This document shows, one piece after another, positions 8,034 through 16,286 of a stretch of 32,954 nt of DNA. Source of the DNA: JAGKXB01 sp964498835 (GTDB lineage Bacteria > Pseudomonadota > Gammaproteobacteria > Burkholderiales > Burkholderiaceae_D); contig CAZCIX010000021.1 in the NCBI GenBank assembly GCA_964498835.1, positions 1 through 32,954 on the forward strand, given 5' to 3'. Numbering within the stretch: the stretch's first letter is position 1; each line of letters starts with the position of its first letter. A program made the position numbers and the translations under genes. Under the pieces are notes generated by a model. The model worked only from the letters and a program-made list of their open reading frames with translations, ran no database searches and was not told where the DNA came from.

Positions 8034-8867
8034 TCACATCCTAAACACCCCAAACCGAGTCTCAGGAATCACCACATTCAACGCCGCACTCAGCCCCAAT
8101 CCCAACACAGTGCGGGTATCGGCTGGGTCGGTGATGCCGTCGTCCCATAGGCGGGCGGTGGCGTAGTAGGGGTGGCCTTGCTGTTCGTATTGGTCGCGTA
8201 TGGTTTGTTTGTAGGCATTTTCTTCTTTTTGATTCCAGGTTTTGCCTTGCGCTTGGGTGTTGTCGCGTTTGACGTTGGCCAGGACGCTGGCGGCTTGTTC
8301 GCCGCCCATGACGGAAATACGCGCGTTGGGCCACATCCATAGAAAACGGGGCGAGAAAGCGCGGCCGCACATGCCGTAATTGCCGGCGCCGAAGCTGCCA
8401 CCGATGATGACGGTGAATTTGGGAACGGCAGCGTAGGCGACGGCAGCGACCATTTTGGCGCCGTGGCGGGCTTTGAATTCATCGAAAGCGCTGCTGTCGA
8501 CGATGCGGACGATGATTTCGTGTACGTCAAAGGGTTTGCGGCTATCGGTGGGAATGACACCATAAAGTTCTCGTGCGGGATACTTGGGTTCGATCGAGGA
8601 TTGAAGTAGTAGTTGCTGCGGTTTTTTACGATTCAAGTGTGCAACGATGTCACGCGCTAGTAATAAGGCGTGCGCGTCATTTTGCGCCAGATGATCTGCT
8701 ACGCCTGATAGCTGAGTATGCACATCAGCGCCGCCAGCAGTGCAAGAGCCCATGACGACGGCGATTTTTTCTACCGTGGTTTTGAGTGCATCTACCAATG
8801 CTTGCATGGCATCGGCACTGATTTTGAAATCAGCTGAGCGGCTATCTAGGTTGGAGTCTAGGATCAT
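8034..8867 (-). pseudogene. liuB: Methylcrotonyl-CoA carboxylase beta subunit with three in-frame deletions
   Basis: The 277-residue frame is open, but the family is about 535 residues. Against the LiuB pattern, the text jumps at three points. Residues 33-38 join VEKIA to VVMGSC, losing about 150 residues of the N-terminal carboxyltransferase half. Residues 43-48 join CTAGGA to DVH, losing about 40. Residues 132-137 join FKAR to HGAK, losing about 65. The first two joints fall on motifs present at both ends (IA and GGA), as expected for deletion between short repeats. What remains includes GGSFGAGNYGMCGRA, WPNARISVMGGEQAA and the family C-terminus FGVFRM. The acyl-CoA and biotin sites cannot be complete. 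The start overlaps the upstream ychJ-like stop by ATGA. I call it a pseudogene despite the open frame. Confidence 0.88.
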
Positions 8868-9292
8868 GTGGATTGCTCTCCTGGAAATGTCCCATTCACA
8901 TAAAACCAGCGCCCGCCTTCGCGTACAAAGCGGCTGATTTCATGCAATTTATGTGCGCGGCCCTGGATTTTGTAGTGAGCGATGAATTCAACACTAGCGT
9001 TATCACCATTATCGCTTTGCTGGTGTTGTAGCACGACTAGCTTGATCCATTTAATCGCGTCTTGTTGATCAATGATGGGGCTGGCGGGTCGTGTGCTCGG
9101 ATGCCAGGTGGATTGTAGATAATCTTCAATACCCAGCACATAAGCGCTGTAACGTGAGCGCATCAACTCAACCGCATGCTGTGGCAATGTGGCATCAACG
9201 ATAAAGCGGGCGCAGCATTGCGCAAAGAGCATTTGCTGTTTGTTGTGATTGTTGCTGCCGCAAGGGCAGAGTAGTTTTTTGGAATAGGACAT
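8864..9292 (-). CDS. YchJ-like protein (UPF0225) with SEC-C zinc motif
   Basis: 142 residues. The N-terminus carries a SEC-C motif, CPCGS at residues 9-13 and CC at 26-27, likely a zinc site. The body matches the YchJ fold: LMRSRYSAYV (about 43-52), STWHPSTRP (about 61-69), and the closing REGGRWFYVNG. YchJ proteins usually have a second SEC-C at the C-terminus, which is absent here. The function of the family is not established. Its stop overlaps the liuB start. Confidence 0.85.
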   Translation of the reverse strand: MSYSKKLLCPCGSNNHNKQQMLFAQCCARFIVDATLPQHAVELMRSRYSAYVLGIEDYLQSTWHPSTRPASPIIDQQDAIKWIKLVVLQHQQSDNGDNASVEFIAHYKIQGRAHKLHEISRFVREGGRWFYVNGTFPGEQST

Positions 9293-9335
9293 CGTTGCAT
9301 TATGACATCCTAAATTTGACTCTGGTAACTCTGCG

Positions 9336-10286
9336 TTATGAATGTAACACTGGTATGGGAATGGAAAAAGTTAAAGACGTGCCCTGATTGGGGGCGCTAT
9401 TTAGCACCAATTGGCCTTTTAATGCGGTCAAACGTTCACGGATGCCTAACAAACCAAACGTATCGTTTTTGTTGTTATCGTCGTTGTCGTTATGCTCGGA
9501 ATCAGGATGAATGCCGATGCCATTGTCCACAACGCTGATTTTTAGTTGGTGCGGATTTTTGTTGACCATGATGTGTACCTGGCTGGCTTGCGCATGTTGC
9601 AGCACATTATTGAGTGATTCCTGCATGATGCGGAACACTATCAGTGCCGTGTTTTCGTCTAAATCGGTATCCCAATCAGCGTGGGCATTTTGGATGTGAA
9701 GATCGCATTTGATGCCGGTTTTGCGTTGAAATTCCTGCGCTTGCCATTCAATGACAGCGTGCAAACCTAAATCGAATACGGCCGGGCGTAAATTGTTCAT
9801 AAGATTGCGTACTGATTTAATCGTGGCATCAATATGACTCAAACTTAAGCTGACTTTTTCATGCAATTTGGGGTGCGTGTTTGCCGTGCGGGTATGTAGT
9901 ATGGACATATCCATTTTGAGCACCAATAAAGTTTGTCCCAGCTCATCATGAATTTCCCGCGCAATATTTTTGTGCTCGCTTTCTTTGACTTTTTCTTGAT
10001 GCATCGTCAATTTGCGCATCAATTCTTGATGTTTTGTAAGTGCGGCTTCATAGCGTTGCATGATCCATCCTAGGACAAAAATTACTAGCAATGTCATGAC
10101 GATGGCTAATGCGATTTCTTGAAATTGACTTTGCAAAATGGTGGCAGAAAGAAATGCCAATATCCAAATAAAACAAACCATTAAACCAATGCTCAGTATG
10201 ACCAATTTGCCTTTGGGCGAAATAGATCGATGCGGCAATCTATGTTTTGAAACTTGTAGAAGCTTGTTGGTGAGTAGACTAAACAT
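9336..10286 (-). CDS. NarL-type sensor histidine kinase, membrane-bound, no extracellular sensor
   Basis: 316 residues. Two hydrophobic segments (about 28-51 and 57-77) are joined by a very short loop, so there is almost no periplasmic sensing domain. A helical linker leads to a HisKA_3 dimerization helix with the phosphorylated histidine H113 in AREIHDELGQTL. The HATPase_c domain has its N box in QESLNNVLQHA (223-232), VVDNGIGI at about 256-263 and FGLLGIRERLTALKG near the end. It may sense something in or at the membrane. No response regulator lies next to it in the window, so its partner is encoded elsewhere. Confidence 0.88.
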   Translation of the reverse strand: MFSLLTNKLLQVSKHRLPHRSISPKGKLVILSIGLMVCFIWILAFLSATILQSQFQEIALAIVMTLLVIFVLGWIMQRYEAALTKHQELMRKLTMHQEKVKESEHKNIAREIHDELGQTLLVLKMDMSILHTRTANTHPKLHEKVSLSLSHIDATIKSVRNLMNNLRPAVFDLGLHAVIEWQAQEFQRKTGIKCDLHIQNAHADWDTDLDENTALIVFRIMQESLNNVLQHAQASQVHIMVNKNPHQLKISVVDNGIGIHPDSEHNDNDDNNKNDTFGLLGIRERLTALKGQLVLNSAPNQGTSLTFSIPIPVLHS

Positions 10287-10553
10287 ACACTTTTGTATGG
10301 GATTAATGTTGATAATGAGTAAATGGCAACATGTTTTCTTTTATTTAATATTGCTAATTTAGTATTGTTAGGCATTACCGCACAAAAAGGTGTAATTTGT
10401 TGTAAAAATGGAACGATTTTCTGGAAATAAAGAGGATTGTTAGATCAAGCGCAATACATGAATGTAATACACGAGCAGGCACAACGGATTGTTCGGTGTG
10501 GTTGCAGCTTGCGTAGGCAGTACTGGTAGGAGATTTGGGAGAAGAAGTGTTTT

Positions 10554-10630
10554 TGGTGGTGATAGGTGGACTTGAACCACCGACCCCAGCATTATGAGTG
10601 CTGTGCTCTAACCAACTGAGCTATATCACC
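10554..10630 (-). tRNA. tRNA-Met (CAT), elongator type
   Basis: A 77-base cloverleaf including an encoded CCA. The acceptor stem GGTGATA pairs with TATCACC. The D arm is AGCTCAGTTGGTTAGAGC, the anticodon loop CTCATAA, and the T arm GGTGGTTCAAGTCCACC. The D-loop and the bases around the anticodon resemble bacterial elongator tRNA-Met. A CAT anticodon can also be tRNA-Ile2 after lysidine modification, which cannot be fully excluded by eye. Confidence 0.9.
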
Positions 10631-10724
10631 GACACGTGGATTTTGATTGGCAATTGAGAATTACTAATTGCAACCAGCCGAAAATTATGGCGATTGTATG
10701 CGTTTGTGTCAAGTTTTTTGCTAA

Positions 10725-11693
10725 CTAAATTCTTTTAGTAATATGATTTAACATCAAAGCTGCTGGATTAGGGCCAAGGCAATCGATCATGGTTTTGTCT
10801 GGCATCGCGCGTAGCCAAGTGAGTTGGCGTTTGGCGAGTTGGCGAGTGGCGATGATGCCTTTTTCACGTAGGCTGGCGCGGTCATACATACCGTCTAAGT
10901 ATTCCCATGTCTGCCGATAACCCACGCAGCGCATAGATGGCATGTTGGGATGCAAGTCGCCACGGGCGCGCAGTGTTTGTACTTCTTGAATCAAGTTGGG
11001 GCGTGACGTGTTTTCTTGCAGCATGGCATCAAAGCGAGCGGCGATGCGGGCATGTAAAGCAAGTCGATCGGAGGGTTCTAGCGAGAATGACAGTAAATCA
11101 AAGGGGAGGCTTGTTTGTGGTTGTTGTTCTGAGGTGACTGATGTTGATAACGTCAATAATGCAGACATTGGCTGTTGGGTAATTTCAATGATTTCCAGTG
11201 CTCGTTGTATACGTTGCGAATCGTTGGGTGCTAAGCGTGCAGCGGTAATAGGATCGAGTGTTGCCAGCCTGGCGTGTAACCCGGGAATACCAATCTTGGC
11301 AGCTTCTGCGTCCAGCCTGGCGCGGATCGCCATATCAGCTGCGGGCAAAGCATCCAATCCTTGGCTTAATCCTTTGAAATACATCATGGTGCCGCCCACC
11401 AACAGCGCCAGCTTGCCGCGTGTGGTGATTTCATCGACTAAACGGATCGTATCCTGACGAAATTGCATGACGGAATAGGCGTCAGTGGGTTCGATAATAT
11501 CGATCAAATGATGTGGTACGGTGTCGCGTTCTTCCAGACTGGGTTTGGCGGTGCCGATATCCATGCCGCGATAGACTAGAGCAGAGTCGACGGAAATGAT
11601 TTCTGATGGAAGGTGGTGGGCAATTTCTAGCGCGGCTGCGGTTTTTCCGGAGGCGGTAGGCCCCATGATGGCGACGGCGAGTGGGCGTTTCAT
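10725..11693 (-). CDS. miaA: tRNA dimethylallyltransferase MiaA
   Basis: Transfers a dimethylallyl group to A37 of tRNAs reading UNN codons. I choose the ATG at 11693 (MKRPLAVAIM) because it places the P-loop GPTASGKT at residues 11-18, as in the family; the open frame extends 28 residues further upstream into mutL but without conservation. Other motifs are SVDSALVYRGMDIGTAKP, HHLIDI, GGTMMYFKGL and NDSQRIQRALE. It has 322 residues, a normal length. It starts eight bases after the mutL stop, the common mutL-miaA pairing. Confidence 0.96.
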   Translation of the reverse strand: MKRPLAVAIMGPTASGKTAAALEIAHHLPSEIISVDSALVYRGMDIGTAKPSLEERDTVPHHLIDIIEPTDAYSVMQFRQDTIRLVDEITTRGKLALLVGGTMMYFKGLSQGLDALPAADMAIRARLDAEAAKIGIPGLHARLATLDPITAARLAPNDSQRIQRALEIIEITQQPMSALLTLSTSVTSEQQPQTSLPFDLLSFSLEPSDRLALHARIAARFDAMLQENTSRPNLIQEVQTLRARGDLHPNMPSMRCVGYRQTWEYLDGMYDRASLREKGIIATRQLAKRQLTWLRAMPDKTMIDCLGPNPAALMLNHITKRI

Positions 11694-11701
11694 GGCAGTG
11701 C

Positions 11702-13582
11702 TTATTGACCGCGTAAAAAGAGTTTGTCGAGATCGGCGCGATTCAGTTGCACCCAGGTTGGGCGGCCATGATTGCATTGATCGGAGCGTTCGGTCATTTC
11801 CATTTGACGCAGCAGGGCATTCATTTCCATGATGCTGAGTATGCGGTTGGCACGTACGGCGGTATGGCAGGCGAGCGTGCCTAATAACTCATTGCGATGC
11901 TCAATCAAACTGCGTGAGCCGCCAAATTCACGGATGTCACGCAGGACATCTTGTGCCAAAGCTTGGACATCGGCATTTTTCAATAAAGCCGGTATGGCAC
12001 GCACCGCCAGCATTGTTGGCGACAGTACGGTGATATCGAAACCAAGTGAGAATAAGGTTGCCGTGTTTTCCTGCGCTGTTGCGACTTCTAGCAGGTCGGC
12101 GGAAAACGTGTAAGGGATCAACAAAGTTTGGATGGGGATGGATAATTCTTTGCCTGCCCCATGTTGCTCATTTTGCTCGGCGAAGGCATTTTTTAATTGC
12201 TCATACAAAATGCGTTCGTGTGCGGCATGCATATCAACGAGTACCAAGCCTTTGCTGTTTTGCGCCAAGACGAAAATGCCGTGTAGTTGTGCCAAGGCAA
12301 AACCCAAAGGGTATTCATCTTGTTTTTGTTTTGCCGATTGTTCTTGTTCGATAGCAGAAACTGGCAATGTCGTCGCAGGCTTTTCGTCCGCATACAACGC
12401 ACCGTAGTTGGCCATGCTTTGCTCTACCCCAATATGTTGAGGGTTTTGATAGTTTGGATAATTTTGATAGGAATATTGTGTTGGAAAAGAAGTTTGCTGC
12501 ACTTGTCGCAACCATGGCATGGCGTTGGAAGGATGGGGTTGTGGCGGAGGTACTGAATCCACCGTGGTGGCAGAAGTTTGCGCCAACGCACGTTGTACGG
12601 CATGAAATACAAATTGATGAATTGCTTGACTGTCACGAAAACGTACTTCCGTCTTCGACGGATGAACGTTGACATCCACTAGCGCGGGTTCTAAATCCAG
12701 CGCCAATACATAAGAAGGATAACGGTCGCCATGCAGTACATCTTGATATGCGGCACGCATGGCGTGGGTCAGCAGTTTGTCCCGCACGAAGCGTCCATTG
12801 ACATAAAAATACTGCGCATCTGCTCGTGCTTTGGAGGCAGTTGGTAAGCCAATGAAACCGTGTAAACGTAAAGAGCCTGCGCTTTCATCTAGTGCCAATT
12901 GTGCTTGGGAAAAATTGTCGCCCAGAATGTGTGCGCAGCGTTTGGCGATGTCGCCACTATTCCAGTGATCGACGGTTTTGCCGTTATGCGATAAAGAAAA
13001 AGAAATATCTGGCCGCGCCAATGCAATCCGACGTACCACTTCTGCACAATGAGCAAATTCAGTTTGTTCTGATTTAAGAAACTTACGTCGCGCTGGTGTG
13101 TTGATATACAGATTTTGCACATCGACTGTGGTGCCGATTGCTCCTGAAGAAGGAGAAATATCCAGGTTGTTAGAAATTTCCCATGCGTGCGCAGCATCCA
13201 CCGTGCGCGAAGTCAGCGTCAATTGCGATACCGATGCAATAGATGCCAGCGCTTCGCCGCGAAAACCCATGGTGGTGACGTTTTCCAGATCAGTCAGGGA
13301 CGTGATTTTTGATGTGGCATGACGCGCCAGCGCTAAAGGCAATTGTTCTGCTTCGATCCCGCGGCCATTGTCGCTAATGACGATGCGTTTGATGCCGCCT
13401 TGTTCTAAACGCACCGTGATGTTGGTAGCGCCTGAGTCCAAGGCATTTTCGAGTAATTCTTTGACCACAGCAGAAGGGCGCTCCACCACTTCGCCGGCGG
13501 CAATTTGTGAAATCAGTTGATCTGGGAGGGCAAGAATGGGGCGATGTTTCGCAACATCGCTAGAAATAGGCGTTGTTGTCAT
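11702..13582 (-). CDS. mutL: DNA mismatch repair protein MutL
   Basis: Links MutS mismatch recognition to strand removal. The start at 13582 (MTTTPISSD) puts the GHKL ATPase motifs where expected: KELLENALDSGAT at 41-53 with the catalytic glutamate, DNGRGI at 71-76, and TMGFRGEALASI shortly after. The frame is open for 44 codons further upstream but that stretch is not conserved and would overlap yacG. The C-terminal half has DMHAAHERILYE at about 448-459, which fits the metal-binding DxHAxxExxxxE endonuclease motif. This predicts a nicking MutL, unlike the Escherichia coli protein. It has 626 residues and is followed by miaA. Confidence 0.96.
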   Translation of the reverse strand: MTTTPISSDVAKHRPILALPDQLISQIAAGEVVERPSAVVKELLENALDSGATNITVRLEQGGIKRIVISDNGRGIEAEQLPLALARHATSKITSLTDLENVTTMGFRGEALASIASVSQLTLTSRTVDAAHAWEISNNLDISPSSGAIGTTVDVQNLYINTPARRKFLKSEQTEFAHCAEVVRRIALARPDISFSLSHNGKTVDHWNSGDIAKRCAHILGDNFSQAQLALDESAGSLRLHGFIGLPTASKARADAQYFYVNGRFVRDKLLTHAMRAAYQDVLHGDRYPSYVLALDLEPALVDVNVHPSKTEVRFRDSQAIHQFVFHAVQRALAQTSATTVDSVPPPQPHPSNAMPWLRQVQQTSFPTQYSYQNYPNYQNPQHIGVEQSMANYGALYADEKPATTLPVSAIEQEQSAKQKQDEYPLGFALAQLHGIFVLAQNSKGLVLVDMHAAHERILYEQLKNAFAEQNEQHGAGKELSIPIQTLLIPYTFSADLLEVATAQENTATLFSLGFDITVLSPTMLAVRAIPALLKNADVQALAQDVLRDIREFGGSRSLIEHRNELLGTLACHTAVRANRILSIMEMNALLRQMEMTERSDQCNHGRPTWVQLNRADLDKLFLRGQ

Positions 13583-13616
13583 TTTTATCTGGGAGATAAA
13601 TTGTCGTTGATTATTG

Positions 13617-13820
13617 TTAGTTGTTGTTGCTTGTGCCGCTGACCTCAGAGTCATCGGCGAGATCGGTCGCATCTGTGCTGGCTGGGATGACGTACTGTTC
13701 AGTCGCCCAGGCACTTAGATCATTGTGTTTGCAACGAAGGGAACAAAAAGGGCGAAATGTATTCTTTTCTGCCCACTCAACTTTTTCGCCACAAGTCGGG
13801 CAGTCAACGGTTACAGCCAT
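13617..13820 (-). CDS. yacG: DNA gyrase inhibitor YacG, zinc protein
   Basis: A 67-residue protein with the family's four-cysteine zinc site: CPTC at residues 7-10 and CSLRC at 26-30, followed by KHNDLSAWATEQYVIPA. Family members bind GyrB and inhibit gyrase. The acidic, Ser/Thr/Asn-rich tail (about 48-67) is not conserved. It sits 17 bases downstream of zapD, the usual neighbour. Confidence 0.93.
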   Translation of the reverse strand: MAVTVDCPTCGEKVEWAEKNTFRPFCSLRCKHNDLSAWATEQYVIPASTDATDLADDSEVSGTSNNN

Positions 13821-13837
13821 AAAATTCGAGAAATAAT

Positions 13838-14593
13838 TTAGAAATTACAAAGCGTCAACGTGAATGGCACGTCTTCGTCAAAGGATTTGGGTTTCATGTC
13901 GCCGTCTTGAGAAGTAAAACGCACCCACAACATATATTTGTTAGCGGAAATTTCCGGTATTGCTTCTTGATTTGGGTTAAGCGTCAATCGTAGCATTTGA
14001 TATATCCTACCTTGCAACATTTGCTGATAATTACCAGCATGTGCGATTGTTTTTACAGCAGAGCCAGAATCACGCAGCAGGCGCAACACCAGGCAAAGCG
14101 CATCACATAAAGGTGCCAGCGGCGCAAACCAACCCACGATGTCGGCAAAACGTTGTTGAGCGCTACGTTGTTGCCAAGCGTAATAAGAGGGCAAATCAAA
14201 TTCGCAAGCACCGCCTGGAATAATGGTGCGGCCACGAATGCTCATCAACCACTCATTGTCGCGCACGTTTTGACCTGTTTTACCTTGCGATGCCATTAAA
14301 GCGGTACTGACACGTTCTAACTCGACCAGAATGGCTTCCAGTTTTTGTGTTTCCACATTTGGATTGGAAGTGAAACTTAGCAAAGTTTGTTTTTGTCTTT
14401 CCAACTCTTGCAGCAAATCGGATTTGAGATCGGCGCGTCCCGCCACTTCGAGGATTTCAAAAATGGTGGAAAGGGCGACATGATGTTGTAGCGGATGTTC
14501 TTGATGCAAAAAGAATTTGAACTTTTGGCACAAGTCTTCCAGCCTCAACAAGGTGCGGATACGCTCGTTAAAGGGGTATTCGTAAACAATCAA
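13838..14593 (-). CDS. zapD: Cell division protein ZapD
   Basis: FtsZ-bundling factor, 251 residues, ending QDGDMKPKSFDEDVPFTL and close to the family length. The N-terminus YEYPFNERIRTLLRLEDL is the family signature. The middle has WLMSIRGRTIIPGG and FDLPSYYAWQ. The protein is expected in the cytoplasm at the division ring. It lies between coaE and yacG as in many beta- and gammaproteobacteria. Confidence 0.95.
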   Translation of the reverse strand: MIVYEYPFNERIRTLLRLEDLCQKFKFFLHQEHPLQHHVALSTIFEILEVAGRADLKSDLLQELERQKQTLLSFTSNPNVETQKLEAILVELERVSTALMASQGKTGQNVRDNEWLMSIRGRTIIPGGACEFDLPSYYAWQQRSAQQRFADIVGWFAPLAPLCDALCLVLRLLRDSGSAVKTIAHAGNYQQMLQGRIYQMLRLTLNPNQEAIPEISANKYMLWVRFTSQDGDMKPKSFDEDVPFTLTLCNF

Positions 14594-14741
14594 AATGACA
14601 TCCCTTAAAAAATGCGCCTGACAAAGAAGTTTGTGACTCTGAACGAAGTAGTGAAAAATAGCAAATTATATTGAATTGATACTTGCTATTCAGGACAAAG
14701 TGAGCATTATAAACGTTAAGCCAATCTTCTTATGCTTGTGT

Positions 14742-15392
14742 TTACATTTGTGTTTGCGTCATGTTTTTTGCCAATACGAGATATGCCGTATGCAATTGCG
14801 ATACTTGTTGCAACAGCGTCTGATCGTTGGCATGGATGTCATTTTCATTGGTAATGACATCGTCAGCGGCGGCTAGGCGAACATCACGTGATACTTGCGT
14901 TTGCATGACGGCTCGTACTTGTTGTTCACTCCATCCGTTTCTTTTCATCACGCGTTGGATTTGTCGTTCTTCGGAGCAATCAATGACCAGAATGCGTGAA
15001 ATATATTGTCTGAATGTATCGGATTCAAGCAGCAGCGGTACCACAAAAATTACGTAATCCCCATTGGATTGCCTTGCCAGGCGCAGACTTTCTTGTTGGA
15101 TCATCGGGTGCAGAATGGCTTCCAGCCGTTTTTTTTCTGCTGGATGGGCAAAAACATGTTCTCGCATTTTGGTTCTATCCATGGCATCAGCCGTGGTTAA
15201 AAAATCAGCGCCAAATTGTTCTCGTATTGCGGGGATAGCAAGGCCTTTTGCTGCAGTCAGCTGATGTGCAATGCAATCCGTATCAACGATGCTCACGCCT
15301 CGTTCTGCAAACAGATTGGCGATCGTGGTTTTGCCGCAGCCTATGCCACCGGTTAAGCCTATGCAAAATTTATTGACGAATGATGTACTCAT
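14742..15392 (-). CDS. coaE: Dephospho-CoA kinase CoaE
   Basis: Phosphorylates dephospho-CoA in the last step of coenzyme A synthesis. The 216 residues carry the P-loop GLTGGIGCGKT at about 12-22, the substrate aspartate region VDTDCIAHQL, HPMIQQE and the lid segment with VMKRNGWSEQQV. It is 27 bases downstream of pilD. About 150 bases of AT-rich DNA with a weak ATAGCAA/TTGCTAT inverted repeat separate it from zapD. Confidence 0.95.
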   Translation of the reverse strand: MSTSFVNKFCIGLTGGIGCGKTTIANLFAERGVSIVDTDCIAHQLTAAKGLAIPAIREQFGADFLTTADAMDRTKMREHVFAHPAEKKRLEAILHPMIQQESLRLARQSNGDYVIFVVPLLLESDTFRQYISRILVIDCSEERQIQRVMKRNGWSEQQVRAVMQTQVSRDVRLAAADDVITNENDIHANDQTLLQQVSQLHTAYLVLAKNMTQTQM

Positions 15393-15419
15393 TATTTGTA
15401 ATCGTTTTTTGACGATTTT

Positions 15420-16286
15420 TTATATCGCCAACCCAAAAATCCACTGCCCGATCGATTTGCCATACAGCAAAGTGATCATTCCCGCCCCGGCCAAATAAGG
15501 GCCAAAAGGCATCGTTTGATCACGGCGACGATTGGTGAAAATGATCAGTGAAATACCAACGACAGCGCCTACCAAAGAAGAGAGCAAAACAATGGTCGGC
15601 AACATCGTCCAACCTAGCCAAGCGCCTAGAGCCGCGAGTAATTTGAAGTCACCATAACCCATGCCTTCTTTACCTGTCGTCAACTTAAAAATCCAATAGA
15701 TACTCCACAATCCTAGGTAACCGGCCATTGCACCAATGACGGCTTCGGATAAAGGAACAAAGGTGCCATTTAGATTGACCAGCAATCCAAGCCATAACAA
15801 CGGGTAGGTCAAATCATCGGGTAACAATTGTGTGTCGGCATCGATAAAAGTCATGGCAATGAGCAAATACGCGTACACACAAGTAGCAAATCCCATTAAA
15901 CCTGCACCAAAATGCCAGATTAAAAATGCGGATAAGGCACCGCTTAATAACTCGACGATGGGATAGCGCGCGCTGATGGGCGTCTTGCATTGGGAACATT
16001 TTCCTCTCAGTAATAGATAGCTCACTATGGGGATGTTTTCCAATGCAGTAATGCGATGCTGACAATGTGGGCAGGCCGAGCGTGGGATGATTAAGTTGTA
16101 AGGGGTTTTATGCGGCAAGGGTTGACCGTTTTCTTGTGCTACATAATTATCGGATTCACGTTGCATCATTTGCGGGATGCGATGAATCACGACGTTCAAA
16201 AAACTACCGATGACGATTCCGACTAGTCCAGCAAGTAGTGTCATGGAGAGATGGTGATCTGGTGCCAGGAAAAAAATATCGTGCAT
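15420..16286 (-). CDS. pilD: Prepilin peptidase / N-methyltransferase PilD
   Basis: Inner-membrane aspartic protease that cleaves and N-methylates type IV prepilins. The 288 residues have the zinc-binding cysteines C72, C75, C97 and C100 (CPHC, CSQC) of the methylase domain. The two catalytic aspartates are D149 in FIDADTQLLPD and D213 in GMGYGDFKLLAALGAW. At least seven hydrophobic segments are visible. The start overlaps the pilC stop by one base (TAATG), showing coupled translation. No damage is seen. Confidence 0.95.
   Translation of the reverse strand: MHDIFFLAPDHHLSMTLLAGLVGIVIGSFLNVVIHRIPQMMQRESDNYVAQENGQPLPHKTPYNLIIPRSACPHCQHRITALENIPIVSYLLLRGKCSQCKTPISARYPIVELLSGALSAFLIWHFGAGLMGFATCVYAYLLIAMTFIDADTQLLPDDLTYPLLWLGLLVNLNGTFVPLSEAVIGAMAGYLGLWSIYWIFKLTTGKEGMGYGDFKLLAALGAWLGWTMLPTIVLLSSLVGAVVGISLIIFTNRRRDQTMPFGPYLAGAGMITLLYGKSIGQWIFGLAI

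Noticed and set aside
11694..11777. Extended N-terminus of MiaA
   Set aside because: It overlaps mutL and lacks family similarity; the P-loop position fits the start at 11693.
13583..13714. Extended N-terminus of MutL
   Set aside because: These 44 codons are not conserved and would overlap yacG; the ATPase motifs fit the start at 13582.
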